10,585 nucleotides of DNA. Origin: Thermoplasmata archaeon. GTDB lineage: Archaea; Thermoplasmatota; Thermoplasmata; Thermoplasmatales; Thermoplasmataceae. This document shows positions 1-6,689 of this stretch, piece by piece (within the stretch, counting starts at the first letter, position 1; each line of letters opens with the position of its first letter). Location of the stretch: NCBI GenBank assembly GCA_021811505.1, contig JAJZOM010000130.1:1-10585 (forward strand), given 5' to 3'. Below the pieces are notes generated by a model. It was not told the origin of the DNA, searched no databases, and was given only the letters and a program-made list of their open reading frames with translations. The position numbers were made by a program, and so were the translations under genes.

Positions 1-1535
1 GTCTTGCTCACCTGAGAAGGCAGAACCCAGTAAGCTGAACCACTCCTTATGCCGGCGGGCCATGCCCTTGAGAATGCTACCGAAAAAGCACATGCTTCGT
101 AAATAGTTGAATCGCCTGGCTTCGTTTCTCCGTCAACCTTGATTATTGTACTCGGTGCCCCGTACACATCAGCATGGACGTACAGATCATGATCCTTGAG
201 ATGCTTCTTTACTACCTTTTCGTTGCTCTTTGCATCCCTTCCTGCTATTACGAGAAATCCCTCAGAAGATATGAACCAGTGGTAATTCTCAAACCATTCC
301 TTTTTCCTTTTCTTTTTTGTTGAAACTGCTAATGGAACATTACGTTTTTTTGTATCTTCAATCGCCTTGAAAGCGCCTTCAATTTTGCTCTTGAAGTCCT
401 TTGCTTTCTGGAAATACTGGTTAGCGTTCTGTCCCGCACTCAGATTTAAGTCCAGAATAACTTCTGTTTCATCAATAACAAAAGACATTTCTCTTGTTGC
501 CGCTTTATACGAAGTGACCGTATAGCCTTCGAATTCCTTCACAGTATTAAGATCGCGTTGCATACGGATTTTGTTAAGTTTGCGAATCATGTTTTCATAA
601 AGGGGAAGATTCTGCATTATCAGATTCCCTCTCCTGAAGCTGAGGTCACGCTGTTTCTCAAACTCCTCGATGCTCTTTTTCATGGAGTCCAGTCTTTTAG
701 CGATCGGGTCTTTCTCCTCCTCTGATGGAAAATGGCTTGTAACATAGTCGAGAAGACCGGAATTGAGATCCGGGTAAGTTATGTCCGGATGTACATTTAT
801 ATGTGTCATCTGCACAGGAGAAACAATGTTTTGATCCCTGTAATAATATGATTTGTTTTCTTTTGATTCACTGAGTATATCCTGTATGCCATTCCTGATT
901 GCCTCGATATTTGCCAGTGATTCCTTCGCGGGAATATCTTTGTCAAGAGTGGCGCGAAAAAGTATTTCCTCCGCCATGTCGCCCCCCAGGTTAAGCCTGG
1001 TAGCCAGCGTCTGCACTATCGAGGCTTTGCTGGCACTGAAAACTTTAGAGAAACCGTCTCGGTCAAGCGTAAGAGGATCGTTTGCGGAGGGTGGTGAATA
1101 TGGCTCACCCTTCATTATTTTACGATTCTTCCATTCCCTCAGATCTGTGGCGAATTCTATCAGACCATTATTTGTTATGATGAAGTTCCCCTCCCTGAAT
1201 AGCTCAAGAATAATCTCCTGCCCAGTGTGAAGGGTGATCTTTACTACTCTGTCAAAGTTAATCTGATTTATTCCCACTATACGACGCTCTGATAACGATT
1301 TCCGGAGTAGCATGGATAGCGGAGTTGCATCCTCCGGGCGTTCAGCTTCGTAGAAAACGAGACCTTTCTTCAGCGATACCAGCAGGTAGCGTTTGCCGAC
1401 GGAAGAGTTGTAAAGCTGGAACAGGAAATCAGTTTCGGCGATCTGGTACACTTTTTTTATGAAACTTCCTGAAATGGTTTCTCCATAATTCTGGATAAAA
1501 GCGTAGAAATCTAGAGATGAGGGTTTAGGATTCAT
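1..1535 (-). CDS. rqcH: Ribosome-rescue factor RqcH/Rqc2 (NFACT family), C-terminus cut by window edge
   Basis: The reading frame starts at an ATG at 1535 and stays open to the left edge, giving 511 residues; family members are usually about 600 or more, so the C-terminal part is missing. The N-terminal NFACT-N domain shows SLDFYAFIQN near residue 7, a MLLRKSL segment at 75-81 and an FDR motif with D95-R96. D9 and the Asp-Arg pair correspond to residues known in yeast Rqc2 and bacterial RqcH to be needed for adding C-terminal tails to stalled nascent chains. A charged, probably coiled-coil middle part spans about 275-330 and a Lys/Arg-rich linker 395-413. The NFACT-R (DUF814) domain then shows DLYVHADVYGAPSTIIK from 450 and SAYWVLPSQVSK at 500-511. 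By family knowledge it binds the 60S/50S subunit with peptidyl-tRNA after ribosome splitting. It is divergent from the plus-strand gene at 1647. A GGAGTGA lies 12 bases before the ATG, rather far for a ribosome binding site. Identification is firm. Confidence 0.95.
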   Translation of the reverse strand, partial: MNPKPSSLDFYAFIQNYGETISGSFIKKVYQIAETDFLFQLYNSSVGKRYLLVSLKKGLVFYEAERPEDATPLSMLLRKSLSERRIVGINQINFDRVVKITLHTGQEIILELFREGNFIITNNGLIEFATDLREWKNRKIMKGEPYSPPSANDPLTLDRDGFSKVFSASKASIVQTLATRLNLGGDMAEEILFRATLDKDIPAKESLANIEAIRNGIQDILSESKENKSYYYRDQNIVSPVQMTHINVHPDITYPDLNSGLLDYVTSHFPSEEEKDPIAKRLDSMKKSIEEFEKQRDLSFRRGNLIMQNLPLYENMIRKLNKIRMQRDLNTVKEFEGYTVTSYKAATREMSFVIDETEVILDLNLSAGQNANQYFQKAKDFKSKIEGAFKAIEDTKKRNVPLAVSTKKKRKKEWFENYHWFISSEGFLVIAGRDAKSNEKVVKKHLKDHDLYVHADVYGAPSTIIKVDGETKPGDSTIYEACAFSVAFSRAWPAGIRSGSAYWVLPSQVSK

Positions 1536-1557
1536 TCTATGGTAAATTCACTCCGCG

Positions 1558-1569
1558 TATTTTATTATG
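1558..1569 (-). promoter_or_regulatory. Possible TATA box for rqcH
   Basis: On the minus strand this reads CATAATAAAATA, an AT-rich element centred about 27 bases before the rqcH ATG at 1535. That spacing would start the transcript almost at the start codon. Purine-rich BRE bases are not clear, so this is weak. Confidence 0.3.
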
Positions 1570-1646
1570 AAGTAGACTACCAATAGTTTTTTTACTGTGG
1601 ATGTACTACGAATTTGCAAAATCACAGGCTGCAACGCGGTGTTTAA

Positions 1647-2087
1647 ATGAATTTTAATGGAACTTTTGAAGTAAAGGTACCTAAGGACAAGGTGTTTGAT
1701 GTGCTCATGACTCCAGAAAAATTATCCTCCTGCATACCGGGGTTTAAAAGCCTTAGCGTAACATCGCCCAATGAATTTTCTGTTGTAGTGAGAGCGGGTG
1801 TTGCTTTCATAAAGGGAGATTTTAACATAAAATTCAAGGTGGTAGAGAGTGTGCCAAGCGATCATGCAAAACTGGTAGGAAACGGCACCGGTCTGGGAGG
1901 AACCCTGGATATCGAGGCAGTAATGGATCTGTCTGAGAATGACAGCTTAACGACAATGAACTGGACTGCAGATACAAAAATTGGCGGTAAGCTTGGGTCT
2001 ATCGGCCAGAGGGTAATTGGAAGTCAGTCCCGGAAAATGATCGATGAGCTCTTCAGTTCGTTGAAGGACAAACTGCTGTCTGAATAA
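1647..2087 (+). CDS. CoxG-type SRPBCC domain protein
   Basis: This 146-residue protein matches the CoxG (carbon monoxide dehydrogenase subunit G) branch of the SRPBCC/START-like fold over its whole length. The visible signature is an N-terminal strand NGTFEVKVPKDKVFDVL, then TPEKLSSCIPGF at 27-38, a central GxGxGGTLDIEA stretch near 98-110, and a C-terminal TKIGGKLGSIGQRVI followed by an amphipathic helix ending SLKDKLLSE. The fold has a hydrophobic ligand pocket. CoxG of Oligotropha carboxidovorans is associated with the membrane attachment of CO dehydrogenase, but many archaeal homologues sit away from molybdenum hydroxylase genes, as here, so the substrate or partner is unknown. A GGTG at 1638-1641 lies 5 bases before the ATG and supports this start. 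It heads a likely three-gene unit; the next gene starts 26 bases after its stop. Confidence 0.86.
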   Translation: MNFNGTFEVKVPKDKVFDVLMTPEKLSSCIPGFKSLSVTSPNEFSVVVRAGVAFIKGDFNIKFKVVESVPSDHAKLVGNGTGLGGTLDIEAVMDLSENDSLTTMNWTADTKIGGKLGSIGQRVIGSQSRKMIDELFSSLKDKLLSE

Positions 2088-2113
2088 CGCCAAATTTTTT
2101 CCTGTTCCATAAA

Positions 2114-2689
2114 ATGACAACAAAATTCAATGCCGTAGTACTGGGAAATGATTTTTATTCCCGGTATAATTTGCATTCTGGAAAAGAATCCAGTGTCGCC
2201 GTATTCCTGTTTGACGAATACCTGAATGAAGAACGGTTGTTCCTGCTGGAGAATTTCAGCAGTCAATGTGGCATAATTGAGGTACTGTTTCCCAACTCCG
2301 GGCAGGACATCAACAGATACATTCTGGAGACGGAGAAAGTTCTTCAAGAATTGAGATCGGTGCACGGGAAATTTGTTCTTGTAGCATTTGGAAGGATTGC
2401 ACCATCAATAGTCAAGCTTCTATCAGGAGGCCTTACAGCCACTAAACTTATAATGGTGAATCCAGAATTTGATTCTGATATAATCACACTTCTGTCCAAG
2501 ATAGATATCCCTTCACTCATAATATCTTCAACAAGAGAGAAGAATGGCTATAATATTGATTCAGTGAAGTATCATGATTTGATGTCTTCTTCCAGCATCA
2601 CATACATCAGGCAAACTACCGGAAATCCACTGTTCGAGAAATTCACGCAATCATTTAATTCTATGTTGAAATTCCTTGCGGATGAGTAG
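2114..2689 (+). CDS. Alpha/beta-hydrolase-like protein lacking catalytic residues (function unknown)
   Basis: The 191-residue product is not a family I can name with certainty, but its layout resembles the second half of a small alpha/beta hydrolase. A buried strand FVLVAFGRIAPSIVKLL (87-103) sits where the nucleophile elbow GxSxG would be, but reads A-F-G-R-I, with Gly93 in the Ser position. KLIMVNPEF (111-119) resembles the next strand, and KIDIPSLIISSTREK (129-143) resembles the strand before the acid. TTGNPLFEKF (168-177) matches the usual G-H-x-L-F region with Asn171 in place of the catalytic His. If this alignment is right the protein is catalytically dead and may bind or regulate. There is no signal peptide or membrane segment. 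The start at 2114 has no clear ribosome binding site. Its end overlaps the thioesterase gene by 8 bases, so the two are probably translationally coupled. Confidence 0.72.
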   Translation: MTTKFNAVVLGNDFYSRYNLHSGKESSVAVFLFDEYLNEERLFLLENFSSQCGIIEVLFPNSGQDINRYILETEKVLQELRSVHGKFVLVAFGRIAPSIVKLLSGGLTATKLIMVNPEFDSDIITLLSKIDIPSLIISSTREKNGYNIDSVKYHDLMSSSSITYIRQTTGNPLFEKFTQSFNSMLKFLADE

Positions 2690-3086
2690 TCCTACGTTGA
2701 AAACCGATATACAGGTGAGATATGGGGACCTGGACACGCTCGGTCATGTGAACAATGCGGTTTACCTTACATACTTTGAGCTGGGGAGAGTGTTGTACTT
2801 CCGCAACTTCATGAAGCGCTTTGACGTGAAAAATATAAAGTTTGTTATAGCAAGGGCAGAGATAGATTTTCGGAAATCCATAAAGATGGAAGATCAGGTA
2901 ATGCTTGAAACTTCACTTGAAAGTGTTGGGAACTCGAGTTTCACCTTTGTACACAGAATTTTGGAAAGGAATACGGGAGAAGTATTCTGTAATGGAAAGA
3001 TCGTGGCTGTTTCGCTTGATGATAACGGCAAGCCCATGAGAGTACCGGATCAACTCAGAGCTTTGGCTGACTATGGCAAGCAGTGA
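2682..3086 (+). CDS. Acyl-CoA thioesterase, hotdog fold (YbgC/FadM-like 4HBT family)
   Basis: The product (134 residues) is a single hotdog domain. The hallmark RYGDLDTLGHVNNAVYLTYF spans residues 13-32, with Asp18 in the position of the catalytic Asp of the 4-hydroxybenzoyl-CoA thioesterase family and GHVNN matching the GHVNN/Y turn that packs on the CoA-binding helix. FELGRVLYFRNF follows as the long central helix, and the remaining beta strands include the ARAEIDFRKSI segment and SSFTFVHRI. Such enzymes hydrolyse acyl-CoA to free acid and CoA in the cytoplasm, usually as dimers or tetramers; the acyl specificity cannot be read from the sequence. I place the start at the ATG at 2682, which overlaps the previous stop (ATGAGTAG). 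An in-frame TTG two codons upstream, at 2676, is possible but less likely. Full family length (about 130-140 residues), no defects seen. Confidence 0.88.
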   Translation: MSSPTLKTDIQVRYGDLDTLGHVNNAVYLTYFELGRVLYFRNFMKRFDVKNIKFVIARAEIDFRKSIKMEDQVMLETSLESVGNSSFTFVHRILERNTGEVFCNGKIVAVSLDDNGKPMRVPDQLRALADYGKQ

Positions 3087-3103
3087 CATGGTCTTTTCTG
3101 AAT

Positions 3104-3718
3104 TCAGACCGGAGTGGTTACGTAGGCAATCCAGCCTAGCGATGGCGGAAGGAAAACATCCATAAGATACAGACTCAAATGAACCGCTGCAGCAATGTAA
3201 AAATTCTTCCTGAAATAATATATGGCTCCATACATAACAGCCATCGCAAAATTGTCAATTATAAACAATTCCATGAATATTCCGGGATAACCAGGGCCTT
3301 GGAACAGAATAAAACTCAGGTAAAGCACAGAATAAAACACTGCCTGAATGATGATTGCCTGGCCAATCGGGAATCTTCTCTGCAGGAACGTTATAATTAG
3401 AAACCGAAAGTTGAATTCTTCCAGGAATACAGGGTAATAAGCTGTTTCAAAAACATAAGCCGGTCCATTATGAGTTAGGGCGTAAAGATACAGCCATAAT
3501 AGAAAGACTGAAATTAGAAACAGAAAGTCCTTTGAGAGGAGAGTTGCGGAAACGGCTTTTCTTATCTCTGGAACGCTGTATGTTATCAACGCGAATAGCA
3601 TAGGAGTGATGCCGAGATATAGATAGTAGAATATCGTACCGACCTGCATCAGGTAGAACATGGAGAAAATTGCCAGTTCAGAAAATATGAAGGTCAGCGA
3701 TTCAAACCGACGTCCCAT
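3104..3718 (-). CDS. CPBP (CAAX protease / Abi-like) membrane protein with degenerate motifs
   Basis: This is the last gene of the oxidase operon and encodes a 204-residue polytopic membrane protein with about six hydrophobic helices. The first CPBP motif, EExxxR, is present as E100-E101-F-N-F-R105, followed by the typical FLIITFLQRRFPIGQA. The second motif (FxxxH) is not intact: AVFYSVLYLSF has Leu or Tyr where the His is expected. The third motif keeps His180 (AAAVHLSLY) but has Tyr184 where Asn or His usually stands. Members of this family include type II CAAX proteases such as Rce1 and bacterial Abi proteins. The loss of one motif His argues that this one may not be a working protease. 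The start at 3718 is chosen because GGAGGTGG lies 6 bases upstream; a longer frame from 3745 adds nine residues and would contain the binding site inside it. The gene overlaps the preceding one by 17 bases. Confidence 0.72.
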   Translation of the reverse strand: MGRRFESLTFIFSELAIFSMFYLMQVGTIFYYLYLGITPMLFALITYSVPEIRKAVSATLLSKDFLFLISVFLLWLYLYALTHNGPAYVFETAYYPVFLEEFNFRFLIITFLQRRFPIGQAIIIQAVFYSVLYLSFILFQGPGYPGIFMELFIIDNFAMAVMYGAIYYFRKNFYIAAAVHLSLYLMDVFLPPSLGWIAYVTTPV

Positions 3719-5186
3719 GATACTCCACCTCCGTGTGTTTTGCATAACTGTTTAAAACCAGGTTTGTAGTTAGCCACATGAAAGGAAGAGCAAATATCCA
3801 CATTATGAGGCTGAAGAGTGTCTGTTGCGCTAATCCGAAATTATTCCAAATGGAGTACGAGAAAAGTATCGATACGTAAAATATGATTATGGCAAACATT
3901 GCCAGCATCATGGACAGGAATTCGAGAAAGAGTTTTTTGCCGTCGTCTGACAAACCCGAATATGCGATCCCGGAAATCATGCCTCCCGCAAACGAGGATA
4001 TGCTCATCAATGCGAAATACGCCCCATCACCTGACGCGAGTATTGTCAGGGACGGATAGAACCATATGAACATAAGTGCTGATGAAATCAGTACAAGTCC
4101 CATAACGCCATATTTTCCTGGAAAATGTCTAAGTCCCGGGAAAAATTCAGAAATTAGAAGTGAAATGAGGATCCCAGTGAACAGCATGAGAAAATTGATT
4201 CCCCCGTAAAAGTAGAGGCTGTTCTCAAGATGCAGATATACGCCGTATGTTTCAATCAGCGGCATTGCGAGGATCAAAAGAGACGAACCAAAAAGGAAAC
4301 CACGTTTACTTCTCACTGACCAGATACGATCAAAGAAAGCTACACTAACGCCTTTCATGAATTTTAGCCTAAGAAGGTAATTGGTCAAAAAAACGAGAAT
4401 GGTGCTTTCAAGAATCAACGGTATAACCGCAACAGAAAGAACCAGAGATATTATTGAAGGAAATACTGCTGTAATGCTTTCGCACTGGCAACTGAGGGCG
4501 GAAAGGGCTCCGGACAACTGTCCGCCTATTGCTGCCTTTGCCCTCCTCCTGACATAACTTATAATCAAGAAGTAGTTTTGAACCAGCAGTATGGAAAGTA
4601 AAGAAAACATTGCCAGAGACTGGATGCTTACTGAGAAAACAATGTACCTGGTGAAGAAAACTACACCGCCTAGAAATAATGGGGGAGTACCTCCAGTTAT
4701 TACATCATCTGCGATAGAGGCCACCAGAAGGCCAATTCCCTGTGGTACATAATTGAATCTTATGAGTCCGGAAATAAGGAACATGGACAAAATTGTCAGT
4801 TCAATCCCTACCAGCCTTAGAAACGATCTTGTGGTGGCACCATAGTTCGACAGGTATGACTTCAGCATTATCAGAAGAGACAAAAGGAAGAATATCGAAA
4901 TTCTGAAATAAGGAATAGACAAGATCAAAAGGAAGGAATAGAATACTATGAGGAGAGCCCCAGTCGTAGAATTGATTCCACCCGGCTTGGTAACTAAAAA
5001 CATTAACCCCAGCATTACTGCGAGAAGTATCATTGCAAAAAACTGCAAATAAACATTATAATCCACGATAACTGTGCCTGACGCGTAAGCGGTCCAGGTA
5101 CCAAACAGAAATGACAGGATTCCTGCTATCTGAAGAAGACCGGAAAGATTGAGAAACCGGTTTAGTGGATGAAATTCACCAGACAT
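3702..5186 (-). CDS. Polytopic membrane protein with a lone CxC motif, oxidase operon (function unknown)
   Basis: The 494-residue product is almost entirely hydrophobic, with roughly 12 to 14 predicted membrane helices and no cleavable signal peptide. I do not recognise a named family. Its most telling stretch lies in the middle: a basic loop RRRAKAA at 213-219, then GGQLSGALSALSCQCES at 221-237, running into a Pro-containing hydrophobic segment (VFPSIISLVLSVAVIPLI). C233 and C235 are the only cysteines in the protein, which points to metal binding, a disulfide or haem/copper handling, but this is inference. The location directly after haem O synthase and in the same transcript as the oxidase suggests a role in oxidase assembly, haem modification or the membrane. 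No CtaA-like (haem A synthase) signature is seen. The ATG at 5186 overlaps the end of the farnesyltransferase gene by 25 bases and has only a weak GGT upstream, so coupling to upstream translation is likely. Confidence 0.85.
   Translation of the reverse strand: MSGEFHPLNRFLNLSGLLQIAGILSFLFGTWTAYASGTVIVDYNVYLQFFAMILLAVMLGLMFLVTKPGGINSTTGALLIVFYSFLLILSIPYFRISIFFLLSLLIMLKSYLSNYGATTRSFLRLVGIELTILSMFLISGLIRFNYVPQGIGLLVASIADDVITGGTPPLFLGGVVFFTRYIVFSVSIQSLAMFSLLSILLVQNYFLIISYVRRRAKAAIGGQLSGALSALSCQCESITAVFPSIISLVLSVAVIPLILESTILVFLTNYLLRLKFMKGVSVAFFDRIWSVRSKRGFLFGSSLLILAMPLIETYGVYLHLENSLYFYGGINFLMLFTGILISLLISEFFPGLRHFPGKYGVMGLVLISSALMFIWFYPSLTILASGDGAYFALMSISSFAGGMISGIAYSGLSDDGKKLFLEFLSMMLAMFAIIIFYVSILFSYSIWNNFGLAQQTLFSLIMWIFALPFMWLTTNLVLNSYAKHTEVEYHGTSV
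3725..3732 (-). promoter_or_regulatory. Ribosome binding site deciding the start of the CPBP gene
   Basis: The minus strand reads GGAGGTGG, 6 bases before the ATG at 3718. It lies inside the end of the upstream gene and rules in favour of 3718 over the ATG at 3745. Confidence 0.8.
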
Positions 5187-6028
5187 ATTGATACCAGCAG
5201 TATGAGCAGATAATAGTTGGAGTAGTGAAATGCCCGTTTGAAATCACTCATTGAAAAATTCCTGATTACCGGGACTATAGAATAGTACAGCATCACGATC
5301 CCGAGAACTATTGCCAATACATAGTAGACTATGCCTACATTGATCTGGTGAAAGAAAAGTGGCAGAAGCGAGTAGCCGAAAAGAACTATTGAGTTTGCAA
5401 GTATGATCCATGAAGTACGCTCAATGCCTACGACTGAAGGGAGCATTGGAACGCCTGCTTTTTTGTAGTCTTCGGTATTATTAGTTGCAAGAGCCCAGAA
5501 GTGTGTCGGCGTCCACGCAAAGACAAGTAACGCTATGAAGATAGCGGTCAGGGAAACTTCGTTGCTGACTGCAGCCCATCCTGCAAGTGCGGGGAAGCTC
5601 CCTGCTATTCCACCTATTACAATGTTCCAGGTTGTCCGCCTTTTCAGGAGAATCGTGTAAAGCAGCGTGTAGCTGAGGAATCCCATAAAAATGAAAATAG
5701 TTGTCAGGAGGTTGATCATAAAAAGGGAAAGCAACATTGACACCGCAATCATTGCTGTGCCGTTGGAAAACATCCGTTTATAAGTCTTGTCGTTCACAAT
5801 TCTGCCGCGGTAAGATGTCCTGTTCATGTTCGCATCTATATCCATGTCATAGAGGTTGTTGAATAGTGCCGCAGACATTGAAGCGAGAGTCCCGGAAATA
5901 ATCAAGGGTGCAAGGAGGAAGATCCTGGTTGAAAAAGCCGGGTTGGAAAGGAAACCAGCTAGAGCTACAATGTCTACGAGAAAAGTTATTTCGATTTTGT
6001 AAATTCTGGAGAAGTCCCTTCCATTCAA
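5162..6028 (-). CDS. cyoE: Haem O synthase (protohaem IX farnesyltransferase, CyoE/CtaB)
   Basis: This UbiA-superfamily membrane enzyme transfers a farnesyl group from farnesyl diphosphate to the vinyl group of haem b, making haem O for terminal oxidases. The first Asp-rich motif is NNLYDMDIDANMNRT (residues 57-71 from the TTG start), with Asn57, Asp61 and Asp65 in the NxxxDxxxD pattern and the following Arg-Thr. The second conserved region, FAWTPTHFWALA then EDYKKAGVPMLPSVVG (170-201), is the hallmark of CyoE/CtaB as opposed to other UbiA prenyltransferases. About eight to nine membrane helices are visible. I prefer a TTG start at 6028 (288 residues): it begins one base after the previous stop, has GGTG 7 bases upstream, and gives a normal family N-terminus. 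The frame extends to an ATG at 6070 and a GTG at 6076 (304 residues), which would overlap the blue copper gene by 41 or 47 bases; an AAGGAT before the GTG keeps that possibility open. Confidence 0.94.
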   Translation of the reverse strand: MNGRDFSRIYKIEITFLVDIVALAGFLSNPAFSTRIFLLAPLIISGTLASMSAALFNNLYDMDIDANMNRTSYRGRIVNDKTYKRMFSNGTAMIAVSMLLSLFMINLLTTIFIFMGFLSYTLLYTILLKRRTTWNIVIGGIAGSFPALAGWAAVSNEVSLTAIFIALLVFAWTPTHFWALATNNTEDYKKAGVPMLPSVVGIERTSWIILANSIVLFGYSLLPLFFHQINVGIVYYVLAIVLGIVMLYYSIVPVIRNFSMSDFKRAFHYSNYYLLILLVSICLVNFIH

Positions 6029-6029
6029 T

Positions 6030-6689
6030 CTACTCCACCGGATCGTTTGAGTTAAGGTAGAGATCAACATTCTCACTGTTTAATCCTTGCATTTGTGCTG
6101 TCATCCCATTATCAGGGCTTCCGTTTACCACAGGAGAATGGTTAGCCAACTGGATTGGCGTGGAATTTGCGCTGACTACTATGATTCCGTACATTGCATC
6201 GTAGTGTATTGTGCACCAGTATGTGTATATGCCAGCGGTATGGAAAGGATATTTTCCCTGTACTTCGTGTCCAATGGTCTGAGTAATCTGTGATGTACTG
6301 AGTATTCCGTAGTTAGTAGCGCCTTCCCACTTGGTTGGATTTGAGGAGATGGAGCTATTGATCTTCGAAAAGAGTGAAGATGAGTAAGCACCATCATAGC
6401 TTATGTACAGGTTATGTGGAGCGCCATCCTCCTCGGTCACGTTGAAATACACGAGAGTGTTCAGGGCAAATGATAATGTAGGATTAACTGCGCTTGCATT
6501 TTCAAAGTTGTTAAGGTTTTTCCATCCTGCTGCATCTGCTCCGAGGTTCACATATTGAACCGAGGTGTGACTAAAGTCAGTTGGTGCAACCCCTGTTGTT
6601 ACCGGAGTTGTTAAGATATAACTAAAACTCAGAGCAATAACTACGATAACTATTGCAGCAAACGTTATTCCGCCTTTGTTTGATTCCAT
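6030..6689 (-). CDS. Membrane-anchored blue copper protein (cupredoxin, sulfocyanin-like), probable electron donor to CuA
   Basis: The 219-residue product has one N-terminal hydrophobic helix (about residues 8-27) acting as an uncleaved anchor or signal, then an extracellular cupredoxin domain rich in Asn, Ser and Thr. The type 1 copper ligands are all visible: His92 in GAPHNLYIS, then Cys159, His162 and Met166 in YWCTIHYDAMYGIIVV. The spacing C-x2-H-x3-M lies between amicyanin (C-x2-H-x2-M) and plastocyanin or pseudoazurin (C-x2-H-x4-M). It differs from sulfocyanin and rusticyanin, which have a longer loop with PGH, so the sulfocyanin label is only by role. A polar tail of about 45 residues (173-219) follows the domain. 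Encoded directly after oxidase subunit I, it is the natural candidate to carry electrons to the CuA centre in place of cytochrome c. Its ATG overlaps the subunit I stop codon (TAATG) and has a GGAGGTGG 6 bases upstream. Confidence 0.92.
   Translation of the reverse strand: MESNKGGITFAAIVIVVIALSFSYILTTPVTTGVAPTDFSHTSVQYVNLGADAAGWKNLNNFENASAVNPTLSFALNTLVYFNVTEEDGAPHNLYISYDGAYSSSLFSKINSSISSNPTKWEGATNYGILSTSQITQTIGHEVQGKYPFHTAGIYTYWCTIHYDAMYGIIVVSANSTPIQLANHSPVVNGSPDNGMTAQMQGLNSENVDLYLNSNDPVE
6033..6039 (-). promoter_or_regulatory. Ribosome binding site supporting a TTG start of cyoE
   Basis: The minus strand reads GGTGGAG across the last codons of the blue copper gene, with GGTG 7 bases before the TTG at 6028. 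It favours the short form of haem O synthase, though the TTG codon itself is a weak start. Confidence 0.5.

Noticed and set aside
853..1230. Plus-strand open frame of 125 codons inside rqcH
   Set aside because: It is antisense to a well-conserved stretch of RqcH, has a biased Ser-rich composition and no recognisable domain; a shadow frame.
2676..2681. TTG at 2676 as start of the thioesterase
   Set aside because: An ATG lies two codons downstream, overlaps the previous stop in a typical coupling arrangement and leaves the conserved domain intact.
3719..3745. Upstream ATG at 3745 as start of the CPBP gene
   Set aside because: The GGAGGTGG 6 bases before the ATG at 3718 would lie inside the coding region, and the added nine residues are polar and not family-like.
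3702..5186. CtaA (haem A synthase) assignment for the 494-residue membrane protein
   Set aside because: No pair of conserved His residues in helices as in CtaA is visible, and the length and CxC motif do not fit.
6030..6689. Assignment of the blue copper protein as true sulfocyanin or rusticyanin
   Set aside because: Those proteins have a longer Cys-to-His loop with PGH; here it is C-x2-H-x3-M, so only the general cupredoxin call is safe.
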